Source: Bacillus haynesii (lineage in GTDB: Bacteria; Bacillota; Bacilli; Bacillales; Bacillaceae). From it: a stretch of 64,000 bases of DNA. Within the stretch, counting starts at the first letter, position 1. Every line of letters starts with the position of its first letter. The stretch is from the NCBI RefSeq assembly GCF_001969855.1, contig NZ_MRBL01000027.1, positions 1 to 64,000 of the forward strand, written 5' to 3'. The position numbers were made by a program, and so were the translations under genes. Shown in pieces: positions 1 to 7,829 of this stretch. Below the pieces are notes generated by a model, which worked only from the letters and a program-made list of their open reading frames with translations, ran no database searches and was not told the DNA's origin.

Positions 1-76
1 GCGCTGATCTTTAGAGTGCCTAGACAACATGGAAAAACCTCCAAAAACTAGATTTCACTCACATTTTAACAAAAAA

Positions 77-148
77 AGCTTGTCGATCAAGCCACTTTTT
101 GTGGCTTTGTCGACAAGCTGAAAAGAGCTGCATGACAGCTCTTTTTTT
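77..148 (-). terminator. Tandem hairpin terminators downstream of ywnH
   Basis: Two inverted repeats lie back to back. Positions 77-119 form a long stem with outer arms AGCTTGTCGA/TCGACAAGCT and an inner stem AAGCCAC/GTGGCTT. Read on the minus strand it ends in seven T. Positions 122-144 form AAAGAGCTG/CAGCTCTTT, flanked by A and T runs on both sides, so it can work in either direction. Together they close the ywnH transcript. Confidence 0.75.
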
Positions 149-158
149 GTCATGATGA

Positions 159-656
159 TCAGGCTTCATTCAATTCTTTTCCTAATATTTTTAAGTCGTA
201 CCGGATTCCGTCCATCTCGGCGATTCCGGGAAAGTGTCCCCATTCGGTGAAGCCGTATTTTTTGAAAAGCTTCATGCTCGGTTCATTGTGAGCGAAAATA
301 AACGCCATTAAAGAACGGATTCCAAGCTTTGGAGCAGCTTCAAGCGCTTTTTCAAGCACCGCAGAACCCGCCCCTTTGCCGCGGTGGTCTTTATGAAGGT
401 AAATGCTGACTTCGGCGGTTTTGGCGTAGGCGGGTCTTCCGTAAAATGATTCGAAGCTGATCCAGCCGATGATATCCCGTTTTTCATTTTCTACAATATA
501 AAGAGGCCTTTCCTCGGTATGGCTCAAAAACCAGCTCAGCCTTTCTTCAGGTGTGACGGGTTCTGTATCTGCCGTAACCATTCGCGATGCAATGGTGGAG
601 TTGTAAATATCGACTACTGCGGGAAGGTCTTCCCGGTTGGCGATCCGTAATTTCAT
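159..656 (-). CDS. ywnH: GNAT family N-acetyltransferase (phosphinothricin acetyltransferase-like), YwnH
   Basis: A 165-residue cytoplasmic acetyltransferase of the PAT/bar type, expected to move an acetyl group from acetyl-CoA to a small amine such as phosphinothricin or methionine sulfoximine. The acetyl-CoA loop is visible as HKDHRGKGAGSAVL near residues 92-105. The family's C-terminal part is also present (FIFAHNEPSMKLFKKYGF, then the GHFPG segment). The open frame extends 22 codons further upstream, but ATG at 656 has AAAGGA eight bases ahead and starts exactly at the conserved MKLRIAN, so the longer start was not used. It is a single gene next to spoIIQ. The family assignment is secure; the natural substrate is unknown. 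Confidence 0.88.
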   Translation of the reverse strand: MKLRIANREDLPAVVDIYNSTIASRMVTADTEPVTPEERLSWFLSHTEERPLYIVENEKRDIIGWISFESFYGRPAYAKTAEVSIYLHKDHRGKGAGSAVLEKALEAAPKLGIRSLMAFIFAHNEPSMKLFKKYGFTEWGHFPGIAEMDGIRYDLKILGKELNEA

Positions 657-849
657 TCTCTCTATCCTTTCTTCATATGTTATATCTTCGGCGTTTTTTC
701 CGTTATCATGCATACCGGTCAATTTTCAGGTTTTAGGGCGGTTTTTACATAAAAACGAAGCAGCCGGTGCAGACTAATTTGAAAAAAAGTTTTTTGTAAA
801 TGTATATATTTTCTGAAAAGTGTTCAGAATGTTGCTGAGGTGATGAGTT

Positions 850-1725
850 ATGAAAGAGGAAGAAAAGAATCGTACTTCCAAAATCACAAAGCTGCAACAG
901 TTTTTTCGTAAACGCTGGGTATTTCCGGCCATCTATTTGACAAGTGCCGTCGTTGTATTAACCGCCGTACTTTGGTATCAATCGGCTTCTAACAACGATG
1001 TAAAAGACCAGCTTGCAGACGATGGCAAGAAATCAGCCTATGATAACCGGGATGATGCGGTAGAAGTAGGCAAACCAGTCGAAAATGTCGCAATGCCGGT
1101 TGCTGATTCTGAAAATGTTTCCGTCGTTAAAAAGTTTTTTGAAACTGACGCAACTAAAGAAGAGAAAGAAGCAGCACTTGTAAACTATAATAACACGTAC
1201 AGCATGAGCAAAGGTATCGACTTGGCTGAGAAAGACGGAAAAACATTCGATGTTTCCGCATCTCTCAGCGGTACGGTCATCAAAGCTGCAAAAGACCCTG
1301 TACTGGGCTACGTTGTTGAAGTTGAACATGAAAATGGTTTATCAACTGTGTATCAGTCTCTTTCTGAAGTAAGCGTCAAACAAGGTGACAAGATTGAACA
1401 AAATCAAGTCATCGGAAAAGCAGGCAAAAATCTTTACAATGAAGAAGGCGGAAACCATGTGCATTTTGAAATCCGCAAAGACGGTGTTGCACTAAACCCG
1501 CTGAACTTCATGGACAAGCCGGTCTCCAGCATTGAAAAAGCAGTGGAGGAACAAGCGTCTGAAATGAAAGAACCTGCTCAGCCTTCTGTTGAAGAAAAGT
1601 CAAAAACAGAAGACAAAGCGAAAGATCAAACAGATGGAAAAGATGACAAAACCAAACGGGAAGATTCGTCTGAAGGGTCAGAAAATCAAGACGGAACCCA
1701 GTCTGACGATTCAAGCCAGTCATAA
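850..1725 (+). CDS. spoIIQ: SpoIIQ, forespore-side component of the engulfment channel
   Basis: A 291-residue bitopic membrane protein made in the forespore. It binds SpoIIIAH across the intermembrane space, holding the engulfing membranes together and helping build the feeding-tube channel. There is a short basic N-terminus, one transmembrane segment at about residues 29-45, and a LytM/M23 domain at about 110-225. The second metal motif is intact (HVHFEI). At the first motif, where active M23 enzymes have His, this protein reads SKGID, so the domain is expected to be catalytically dead, as in B. subtilis. The C-terminal 65 residues are a highly charged, low-complexity tail. SD GAGGTGA precedes ATG 850. 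A sigma-F promoter is expected but I could not place one convincingly. Confidence 0.95.
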   Translation: MKEEEKNRTSKITKLQQFFRKRWVFPAIYLTSAVVVLTAVLWYQSASNNDVKDQLADDGKKSAYDNRDDAVEVGKPVENVAMPVADSENVSVVKKFFETDATKEEKEAALVNYNNTYSMSKGIDLAEKDGKTFDVSASLSGTVIKAAKDPVLGYVVEVEHENGLSTVYQSLSEVSVKQGDKIEQNQVIGKAGKNLYNEEGGNHVHFEIRKDGVALNPLNFMDKPVSSIEKAVEEQASEMKEPAQPSVEEKSKTEDKAKDQTDGKDDKTKREDSSEGSENQDGTQSDDSSQS

Positions 1726-1740
1726 GGCACGCTTCCCCGA

Positions 1741-1771
1741 GCGCCTATCAAATACGATAGGCGCCTTTTTT
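1741..1771 (+). terminator. Terminator after spoIIQ
   Basis: Perfect 9-bp stem GCGCCTATC/GATAGGCGC with a 6-base loop, followed by a run of T. It separates spoIIQ from the sigma factor gene. Confidence 0.9.
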
Positions 1772-1858
1772 GTTACAATCATAAAAAACCCGTATCAATT
1801 CGGCGGAGTCAGCCGTTTATTAAGTAAGAGGCCTCTTTTAAGGAGTGTGAATGCATTC

Positions 1859-2464
1859 ATGAATGAGCTAGAACAGCAAGCGCTGATGAAGTATTGCATG
1901 AGAATGACAGGCGATAAATGGGATGCCGAGGATTTAGTTCAGGATACAATCCTGAAGTTATTAGAAATCAATCGAACAGACGCCTCACATGCTTATCAAA
2001 AGACGGTGGCAAAGCATAAATGGATTGACCTGCTCAGAAAAAGGAAGCGCGAAAGCTTTCTGTCTGAAGACAATCAGGTAGACGGGCGGGCAGAGCGCAT
2101 GAAGGCGGCCGATGACTTCGAGCACCTGCTGAAACAGCTTTCCGGTATTTTAACACCGAAGCAATTAACGATTTTTCTGCTCAAAGATGTGTTTTCCTTT
2201 CAGCTGCACGAAATCGCCGAGACGCTCGGTAAGCCCGAATCATCCGTCAAGTCGCTTTTATTCAGATCGCGTCAGCGATTAAAAAGGCTTTCACCGGATG
2301 ATCTGCAAAGGGAAGCAGCGGACGGGGATGACGAACACATTGGCCTGCTTGTTCGGGCGATATTGTATCACAACCCCGATGATCTGCTTGAATTTGCCAA
2401 ACAGACATGGCTTTTCGGCGCTTCACAGCCGTCTGGCATCAGCATGATGAGGTGTGCTGCCTAG
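1859..2464 (+). CDS. ECF-type RNA polymerase sigma factor
   Basis: About 201 residues, a sigma-70 family protein of the short extracytoplasmic-function type. Region 2 is recognisable at the N-terminus ([15 protein letters not shown]), and a region 4 helix-turn-helix follows (residues ~100-145, with [19 protein letters not shown]). About 55 residues ([13 protein letters not shown]... to the end) follow region 4, a tail longer than in classical ECF factors. The open frame runs back into spoIIQ, but only ATG 1859 lies behind the spoIIQ terminator; AGGAG at 1841-1845 is 13 bases ahead, a rather long spacing. No anti-sigma gene is adjacent. The next gene, a ClpP paralogue, starts 13 bases after the stop and is probably co-transcribed. 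The target promoters are unknown. Confidence 0.8.
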   Translation: MNELEQQALMKYCMRMTGDKWDAEDLVQDTILKLLEINRTDASHAYQKTVAKHKWIDLLRKRKRESFLSEDNQVDGRAERMKAADDFEHLLKQLSGILTPKQLTIFLLKDVFSFQLHEIAETLGKPESSVKSLLFRSRQRLKRLSPDDLQREAADGDDEHIGLLVRAILYHNPDDLLEFAKQTWLFGASQPSGISMMRCAA

Positions 2465-2477
2465 GAGGAAAAAGGCT

Positions 2478-3050
2478 ATGAACACCATTCCTTACGTCAT
2501 TGAGAAAACGGCTGCGGGTGAAAGATCGTACGATATTTTTTCCAGACTTTTAAAAGACCGAATCATTATGATCGGCTCTGAATTCAACGATGACCTCGCC
2601 AATCGGGTCACCGCCCAATTGCTGTTTTTGTCAGCCGAGGACAATGAAAAAGACATTTCGATCTATATCAACAGCCCGGGCGGATCAACTTCCGCGGGAT
2701 ATGCGATTTTGGATACGATGGATTATGTGAAGCCGGATGTCCGCACGATCTGCGTCGGAATGGCAGCTTCCATGGGAGCGATTCTCCTCGCCGGCGGAGC
2801 AAAGGGCAAACGTTATGCGCTCAAAAACAGCGAAATCATGATCCATCAGCCGCTCGGCGGCGTCAAAGGACAGGCGACAGACATGGAGATTTCAGCGAAG
2901 CGGATCATCAAACTGAAGGAGAAAATCGAGCGCTTCTTTCACGAACGAACGGGCCAGCCCATTGAAAAACTAAAAGCCGACATGGAACGCGATTACTTTA
3001 TGGATGCGGACGAAGCGAAGGCATACGGGATTATTGATGCCGTTTTATAA
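2478..3050 (+). CDS. ClpP-family serine protease (second ClpP paralogue)
   Basis: A 190-residue proteolytic subunit of the caseinolytic protease family, expected to form tetradecameric barrels with Clp ATPases. The catalytic triad is complete: Ser in GMAASMGA, His in MIHQPLGG, and Asp in the [10 protein letters not shown] segment. ATG 2478 follows a perfect AGGAGG; the earlier in-frame start lies inside the upstream gene. It is coupled to the ECF sigma factor, whereas housekeeping clpP normally stands alone, so this is most likely an accessory paralogue. Whether it makes mixed barrels or degrades a specific regulator is not shown by the sequence. A strong terminator follows. Confidence 0.88.
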   Translation: MNTIPYVIEKTAAGERSYDIFSRLLKDRIIMIGSEFNDDLANRVTAQLLFLSAEDNEKDISIYINSPGGSTSAGYAILDTMDYVKPDVRTICVGMAASMGAILLAGGAKGKRYALKNSEIMIHQPLGGVKGQATDMEISAKRIIKLKEKIERFFHERTGQPIEKLKADMERDYFMDADEAKAYGIIDAVL

Positions 3051-3058
3051 CATTAAAA

Positions 3059-3089
3059 AAGCTCCCGGCTTAACTTCAGCCGGGAGCTT
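3059..3089. terminator. Bidirectional terminator between clpP paralogue and glnK
   Basis: Stem AAGCTCCCGGCT/AGCCGGGAGCTT, with A runs on the left and T runs on the right, serves both converging transcripts. Confidence 0.9.
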
Positions 3090-3099
3090 CGATCTTTTT

Positions 3100-3450
3100 T
3101 TATAAAGCGTCAGGACCTTCCTCGCCTGTGCGGATGTTGATGGTGTTTTTAATTTCGTATATGAAGATCTTGCCGTCTCCGGGTTCCCCGGTTTTCAGGA
3201 CGTTTTGCGCTGTCTCGGCCACCTTTTCAACAGGCACTTTGCTGACGACGATTTCGACTTTTAACCTTTCATACACATTGCTTTCGCGTTTGACTCCGCG
3301 GTAAAGCTCAGTATGCCCTTTTTGCAGGCCGCATCCGTGTACATTGTAAAACGTAATGGACGTTACGCCGATTTTGGCCAGCTCTGTTTTCAGCTTTTCA
3401 AAGTTTGTAGGACGAGTTACAATTTCCACTTTATACATTTGACCGCTCAT
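3100..3450 (-). CDS. glnK: GlnK (NrgB), PII-type nitrogen regulatory protein
   Basis: A 116-residue trimeric PII signalling protein that binds the ammonium channel AmtB and interacts with TnrA in Bacillus. The T-loop region is present (GHTELYRGVKRESNVYE, residues ~45-62), and so is the C-terminal nucleotide-binding segment (GDGKIFIYEI). It lies downstream of amtB in the same operon, 18 bases after its stop, with AGGAG before ATG 3450. Expression should follow the TnrA-controlled amtB promoter and rise under nitrogen limitation. Confidence 0.95.
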   Translation of the reverse strand: MSGQMYKVEIVTRPTNFEKLKTELAKIGVTSITFYNVHGCGLQKGHTELYRGVKRESNVYERLKVEIVVSKVPVEKVAETAQNVLKTGEPGDGKIFIYEIKNTINIRTGEEGPDAL

Positions 3451-3468
3451 ACCATCACTCCTGACAAA

Positions 3469-4680
3469 TTAATCTTGATACGCTTTTTCGCCGTGCAGCG
3501 TCAGATCGAGGCCCAATGATTCTTCATCCTCTGAGGCACGGAGTTTAAAGAAGATACTGACTATCTTAATAATAGCGTATGTGACGATTGCGACAAACAA
3601 ATATGTTGCAGCAATTGCAATCAGCTGTTTCCAAAGGAGACTGATGTCTCCGTAAAAAAACCCGTTGGCACCGTCTGCGTTGACTGATGTCGTCGCGAAC
3701 AAACCTGTCGCGATTCCGCCCCATGTTCCGCCGAGCCCGTGAAGTCCGAAGGCATCAAGCGCATCATCGTACCCGAACTTTTTCTTGAGCGAAAACACGC
3801 CCCAGAAACAGACGATTCCTCCGATGAGCCCGATCCATACAGATGAGAAAGGCGTGACAAAGCCTGCACCCGGCGTAATCGCGACGAGCCCCGCAATCGC
3901 TCCCGAGACGGCGCCGAGCATCGTCGGCTTTTTATTGATCAGCCACTCTGCCAAAATCCAGCCGATCAGACCCGCGGCCGCAGCCGTATTCGTATTGATA
4001 AAAGCGGTCATGGCGACTTCATCGATCGTCAGTGCGCTTCCGACATTGAAACCGAACCATCCGAACCAGATCAAAGTCGCCCCGAGCAGGGTCAGAAGGA
4101 GATTGTGAGGGGCGGTGTCGCTGATATTTTTTCGCTTGCCGAGAACAATCGCAACGACCAGGCCGGCTACCCCGGAAGAAATGTGAACGACGTTTCCGCC
4201 GGCAAAATCAATCGCTCCCAGCTCGTCAAGCCAGCCTCCGCCCCATACCCAGTGGGCGACTGGCGAATAAACGAAAACCGCCCAGAGCACCGAGAAAAGA
4301 ATAAAAGCCGGAAAGCGCATGCGTTCCGCAAAGCTTCCGGAAATAATCGCAGTTGTCAGCACAGCAAATGTCAATTGGAACATCATATAAAGCGTATGCG
4401 GGATCGTCTCCGAATAATCGGCATTGGGTTCAAAACCGACACCGTGCAGTCCGATCCAATCCAACCCCCCGATCAATGGGTTTCCGGGAGCGAAAGCGAG
4501 AGAATAGCCGAACAAAATCCATATGATAGAAACGATGGCAATTGAAGATAAACTGTGCATAACGGTGCTGAGCACATTTTTGCTCCTTACCAGACCTCCG
4601 TAAAATAAAGCGATGCCCGGCGTCATCAGCCACACGAGCAAAGCGCAAAAGAACATAAATACTGTGTCCCCCATCTGCAT
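3469..4680 (-). CDS. amtB: AmtB (NrgA), ammonium transporter
   Basis: A 403-residue trimeric Amt/Mep/Rh channel with about 11 hydrophobic segments, importing ammonium when nitrogen is scarce. Amt hallmarks include LALFYGG-like near residues 24-30 (IALFYGGLVRSKNV), the pore segment HWVWGGGWL, the twin-His region (WFGFNVGSAL, then DAFGLHGLGGTWGG) and the C-terminal tail ESLGLDLTLHGEKAY that contacts GlnK. The start ATG 4680 follows GGAGGAATG. It is the first gene of the amtB-glnK operon, controlled by the TnrA box at 4767-4783. Confidence 0.96.
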   Translation of the reverse strand: MQMGDTVFMFFCALLVWLMTPGIALFYGGLVRSKNVLSTVMHSLSSIAIVSIIWILFGYSLAFAPGNPLIGGLDWIGLHGVGFEPNADYSETIPHTLYMMFQLTFAVLTTAIISGSFAERMRFPAFILFSVLWAVFVYSPVAHWVWGGGWLDELGAIDFAGGNVVHISSGVAGLVVAIVLGKRKNISDTAPHNLLLTLLGATLIWFGWFGFNVGSALTIDEVAMTAFINTNTAAAAGLIGWILAEWLINKKPTMLGAVSGAIAGLVAITPGAGFVTPFSSVWIGLIGGIVCFWGVFSLKKKFGYDDALDAFGLHGLGGTWGGIATGLFATTSVNADGANGFFYGDISLLWKQLIAIAATYLFVAIVTYAIIKIVSIFFKLRASEDEESLGLDLTLHGEKAYQD

Positions 4681-4731
4681 GTTTCATTCCTCCGTAGTCA
4701 TTTAGATTGAGAGCAGATCTCTTTTTCTTTC

Positions 4732-4737
4732 ATTATA
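4732..4737 (-). promoter_or_regulatory. -10 element of the amtB promoter
   Basis: A perfect TATAAT on the minus strand about 52 bases upstream of the amtB ATG. There is no good -35, as expected for a promoter that needs TnrA bound around position -50. Confidence 0.6.
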
Positions 4738-4766
4738 GTGACAAAAGGGAGATATCATGATGAACA

Positions 4767-4783
4767 TGTCAGATTTCCTTACA
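4767..4783 (-). promoter_or_regulatory. TnrA/GlnR-type operator upstream of amtB
   Basis: The 17-mer TGTCAGATTTCCTTACA matches the TGTNA-N7-TNACA consensus at every fixed position. Its centre is about 50 bases upstream of the start site implied by the -10 at 4732-4737. That is the usual activating position for TnrA at nrgAB. Confidence 0.85.
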
Positions 4784-4840
4784 TGGTTTTTGGGAAGAAA
4801 AGCGGACAGGGAGAGGCTGAAATATCCGACGGAAGGGGGA

Positions 4841-6139
4841 TTAAGCGGTTTTTTCAACCTCAACTGCAACGATTCGATGTCCGTCCATTTCTTTTACTTT
4901 AAAACGGTACCCTTCACTTTCGATCGCCGTTCCGGGCTTGCTTTCAATATTTTGTGTCAGCATCCAGCCGCCGATTGTATCAATCTCCTCATCTGATAAA
5001 TGAATCCCGAGCAGGTCGTTTACATCGCTGACCAGTACTTTACCGTTGAGGATGTAATGGTCATCTTCGAGTTTCTGAACAGCAGATACTTCTTCAGTAT
5101 CGAATTCATCGCGAATGTCGCCGACGATTTCCTCGACGATATCCTCAACCGTCACAAGGCCGGATGTTCCGCCATACTCATCTACGAGAATCGCCATATG
5201 TGTATGCTCTTTTTGCATTTTGACGAACAGCTGGTAGACGGGAATCGTTTCAATCACATGGATAACCGGATGGATATATGGCTTTAACGGTTTTGTTTCT
5301 AAAGAAAATCCGCCTGCAAGCTCCGCCAGCAGCAGTTCTTTTATATTGATCATTCCGGTGATGTGATCCTTGTCTTCCTCCATGACGGGGAAGCGGGTGT
5401 GCTTCGTTTCTTTGATGAGCTGCTTCACTTTTTTTACACTGTCGTCAAGAGATAAGACGGTCATTTCATTGCGGGGCACCATAATTTCTTTTGCCGTACG
5501 TTCGTCGAATTTAAAAATATTGTTTACATATCTCAATTCATTTTGGTTAATCTCCCCGCTTTGATAGCTTTCAGATAAAAGCGTTCGCAGCTCTTCCTCC
5601 GAATATGCCAATTCGTGTTCACCGGTCGGCTTCAGGCCGAACAGACTTGTGATCATGCGGGCTGAATGATTGAGCAGCCATATAAAAGGGAACATGATTC
5701 TATAAAACCAGATCATCGGCTGTGCAAAAAGCAGAGTAACGGTTTCCGCTTTTTGAATGGCGATCGTTTTTGGCGCCAGCTCTCCGACAACAACATTGAG
5801 ATAAGTGACCGATAAAAAAGCAGCCAAAAATGAAAGAATATGTGTAATCGGCTCGTTTAATCCGATTTTGGAAAAAAGAGGATGCAGTAAGGTCTGCATC
5901 GTCGGTTCACCAAGCCATCCCAAGCCCAATGCCGTCACGGTGATTCCAAGCTGGCAGGCTGACAAGTATTCGTCAAGGTGTGAGGTTACTTCTTTTGCGG
6001 CAAGCGCGCCCTTTTTTTTCTGAATGATCAATTGATCGATCTTTGTCCGTCTTACTTTTACGATGGCGAATTCGACCGCGACGAAAAAACCCGTTAATGC
6101 GATTAATCCTGCCAATGCAATCAGCTTCAATAACTCCAA
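4841..6139 (-). CDS. CNNM/CorC-type membrane protein with CBS domains (YhdP/YqhB/YugS family)
   Basis: A 432-residue protein with an N-terminal DUF21 (CNNM) domain containing about four membrane segments (residues ~1-150). A CBS pair follows at ~205-330 ([12 protein letters not shown], then [20 protein letters not shown]), and a CorC/HlyC C-terminal domain at ~345-430. Relatives such as MpfA export magnesium or are needed for magnesium/cobalt resistance. The only usable in-frame start is TTG 6139: an in-frame TGA lies just upstream at 6152-6154. Its SD is separated from the start by a stem-loop (see the entry at 6140-6175). It is divergent from a CorA-type transporter gene, which supports a role in divalent metal balance. 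Which of the several Bacillus paralogues it corresponds to is not certain. Confidence 0.88.
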   Translation of the reverse strand: MELLKLIALAGLIALTGFFVAVEFAIVKVRRTKIDQLIIQKKKGALAAKEVTSHLDEYLSACQLGITVTALGLGWLGEPTMQTLLHPLFSKIGLNEPITHILSFLAAFLSVTYLNVVVGELAPKTIAIQKAETVTLLFAQPMIWFYRIMFPFIWLLNHSARMITSLFGLKPTGEHELAYSEEELRTLLSESYQSGEINQNELRYVNNIFKFDERTAKEIMVPRNEMTVLSLDDSVKKVKQLIKETKHTRFPVMEEDKDHITGMINIKELLLAELAGGFSLETKPLKPYIHPVIHVIETIPVYQLFVKMQKEHTHMAILVDEYGGTSGLVTVEDIVEEIVGDIRDEFDTEEVSAVQKLEDDHYILNGKVLVSDVNDLLGIHLSDEEIDTIGGWMLTQNIESKPGTAIESEGYRFKVKEMDGHRIVAVEVEKTA

Positions 6140-6175
6140 TGCCCCGCCTTCTCAAAAAAGAAGGCGCCACCTCCT
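6140..6175 (-). promoter_or_regulatory. SD sequence separated from its TTG start by a perfect stem-loop
   Basis: On the minus strand AGGAGG (6170-6175) is followed by TGG, a perfect 7-bp stem CGCCTTC/GAAGGCG (6160-6166 with 6145-6151) and an 8-base U-rich loop. GGGCA and the TTG at 6139-6137 come next. The linear SD-to-start distance is 30 bases, too far for normal initiation. If the hairpin is folded, the effective spacer is 8 bases, which is ideal. The loop contains a stop in the coding frame, so the protein cannot start further upstream. Confidence 0.55.
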
Positions 6176-6300
6176 TTTCTATGAAAAACTCATACTGGCT
6201 TCATACCACGTGCCGCAGCGCGGCAAACATCATGTTTATTTACGCGGAGGGCGGGCAAAGAAATATAAAACGAATGGGACGGAAGAGGAGGAGACGAAAT

Positions 6301-7254
6301 ATGAGAGTTTTTCAGGGAGAGGGCTGGACATGGTATCAGCTTGGCCCTCACGAAAAAACGACAGCACAAGGGCTGATTCAGCCTGATCATTGGCCGGAAT
6401 GCCGAAACTGGTTTCAAGGCGTTCCTTCGGCCAACATTAATTGCCTTGATATTAATGCTGCCGTTCAAGGCAAGGAAGCAATCTACGGTTCATATATTTA
6501 CGACCAGGAAGCGGAAGTTCAACAAAACCGGACAGCATTTCATTTTTACTTAACGAAAAACTATTTTTTCACAATGAACTTAGATATCTCGCAATTTGAG
6601 GAGGCAAACAGGAGGCCGATCAATCAACACTTGAAGCGATGCAAAGATGCCCCTGAAGTATTCCTGATCTTGCTGGGCGAACTGATGAGAATGTATTTGA
6701 AGGAACTTGAGCACTTTGAAGTTTACCTCGGAAAAGTAAGATGGGGATTTCACCATGACAACAATAAAAGCATCATTGAACTGATTCATAAGCGGCGTCA
6801 CGAACTGCTCGTCATAAGAGGTTTAATTTTATCGATGAAAAAGGTAGCAATGGGCCTTAAAGAAACTTTTTTAACCAAATCGTTTGATGAAATTGAACAG
6901 CGCAGGACGTTTTACGAAATCGACAGAGGCATGTCATTGATCAAAGAGTACGCGAATGAAATCAATTATTTGCTTCATTCTGAGGAAGTAGTGACATCCC
7001 ACAGAGGCAATGAAATCTTTAAAGCGCTGACGATTTTTACGACGATCTTTACGCCGATGACGGCTTTCGGCGCCCTGTGGGGAATGAACTTCGAAGTCAT
7101 GCCTGAACTCTCATTAAAGTACGGCTATTTATTTTCGCTTATTTTAATCGCCGGTTCGACCGTCCTTGTGTATTGGTATTTGAGAAAGAAAGGCTGGACC
7201 GGCGATTTATTGAAGGATAAAAAACGATATATCAAAAGGAAAGGGCTCTTTTAA
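6301..7254 (+). CDS. CorA-family magnesium/divalent cation transporter
   Basis: A 317-residue CorA/ZntB-type transporter, expected to form a pentameric funnel channel. The cytoplasmic N-terminal domain and long coiled helix span residues ~1-245. Two C-terminal transmembrane segments follow (residues ~253-272 and 280-298), with the signature GMN between them (ALWGMNFEVMPEL), and then a basic tail (KDKKRYIKRKG). The start ATG 6301 is preceded by GAGGAGGAG. The open frame extends upstream, but that part overlaps the divergent gene and has no SD. It resembles the B. subtilis YfjQ-type CorA proteins. It is divergent from the CNNM gene. Confidence 0.9.
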   Translation: MRVFQGEGWTWYQLGPHEKTTAQGLIQPDHWPECRNWFQGVPSANINCLDINAAVQGKEAIYGSYIYDQEAEVQQNRTAFHFYLTKNYFFTMNLDISQFEEANRRPINQHLKRCKDAPEVFLILLGELMRMYLKELEHFEVYLGKVRWGFHHDNNKSIIELIHKRRHELLVIRGLILSMKKVAMGLKETFLTKSFDEIEQRRTFYEIDRGMSLIKEYANEINYLLHSEEVVTSHRGNEIFKALTIFTTIFTPMTAFGALWGMNFEVMPELSLKYGYLFSLILIAGSTVLVYWYLRKKGWTGDLLKDKKRYIKRKGLF

Positions 7255-7320
7255 ATAGGTTTAAGCCCGGAGTATTTCGGAAAAGCACATAATAACCCCA
7301 TCATAAAGGAGGAATTCCGA

Positions 7321-7728
7321 ATGAAACTAAAGGACATCATGACAACCAATGCCGAATGCTGCGAGCGTTCTGCTCCGATTGCGGAAATTGCCGGTAAGAT
7401 GCGTGATTACAATGTAGGTTCAATTCCGGTTTGCGAGAACGGAAAATTGACGGGGATCGTTTCAGACCGGGATATTGTCATCAGATGTGTAGCCGAAAAT
7501 GAAACAGATGCAGCTGCTCAGGACATCATGAGCACACAGATGGTGACCGGACGCCCGGACATGTCGGCTGAAGAGGCCGGCGATCTGATGGCGGAACACC
7601 AAATTCGCAGGCTGCCGATAGTTGAAGATGGCCGTCTCGTCGGAATCGTTGCTTTGGGGGATCTCTCCGTCTCACATGCGGATGAGAAAGCGGGAGAAGC
7701 TTTAAGCGAAATTTCAAAACCGGCTTAA
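7321..7728 (+). CDS. CBS-domain pair protein (YhcV-like)
   Basis: 135 residues consisting of little more than two CBS motifs (residues ~7-60 and ~68-122), a Bateman module that normally binds adenine nucleotides. Each half carries the family's core pattern (GSIPVCENGKLTGIVSDRDIVIR and RRLPIVEDGRLVGIVALGDL). No catalytic domain is attached. It is closest in size and pattern to B. subtilis YhcV. The start ATG 7321 follows AAAGGAGGA. It lies 66 bases behind the CorA gene and could share its transcript. The function is unknown. Confidence 0.85.
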   Translation: MKLKDIMTTNAECCERSAPIAEIAGKMRDYNVGSIPVCENGKLTGIVSDRDIVIRCVAENETDAAAQDIMSTQMVTGRPDMSAEEAGDLMAEHQIRRLPIVEDGRLVGIVALGDLSVSHADEKAGEALSEISKPA

Positions 7729-7738
7729 ACAGGGTGAA

Positions 7739-7766
7739 GGAAGAGCATTTCAGCTCTTCCTTTTTT
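7739..7766 (+). terminator. Terminator after the CBS-domain gene
   Basis: Stem GGAAGAGC/GCTCTTCC with a short loop, followed by TTTTTT. Confidence 0.85.
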
Positions 7767-7798
7767 ATGGTGCAATATCAAAGCTCCGGCTAAAATTT

Positions 7799-7818
7799 AT
7801 TAGTGATTAATCAATAAC
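7799..7818. promoter_or_regulatory. TetR-type operator candidate, site A
   Basis: ATTAGTGATTAATCAATAAC contains the perfect palindrome TGATTAATCA and one perfect outer half AATAAC. It matches the 20-bp sites at 8799-8818 and 9395-9414. It lies just past the end of the oxidoreductase gene. Confidence 0.45.
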
Positions 7819-7829
7819 TTAACTTCACG

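Noticed and set aside
802..831. Possible SigF promoter of spoIIQ (GTATA, 15 bases, GTTCAGAATG)
   Set aside because: The implied transcription start would fall on or behind the SD, and the -10 lacks the GG pair, so I do not claim it.
1033..1329. 98-codon frame antisense to spoIIQ
   Set aside because: It is a shadow of the well-supported spoIIQ reading frame.
3785..4545. Plus-strand frames opposite amtB
   Set aside because: amtB is certain and these frames have no SD; their low-complexity composition is the mirror of membrane segments.
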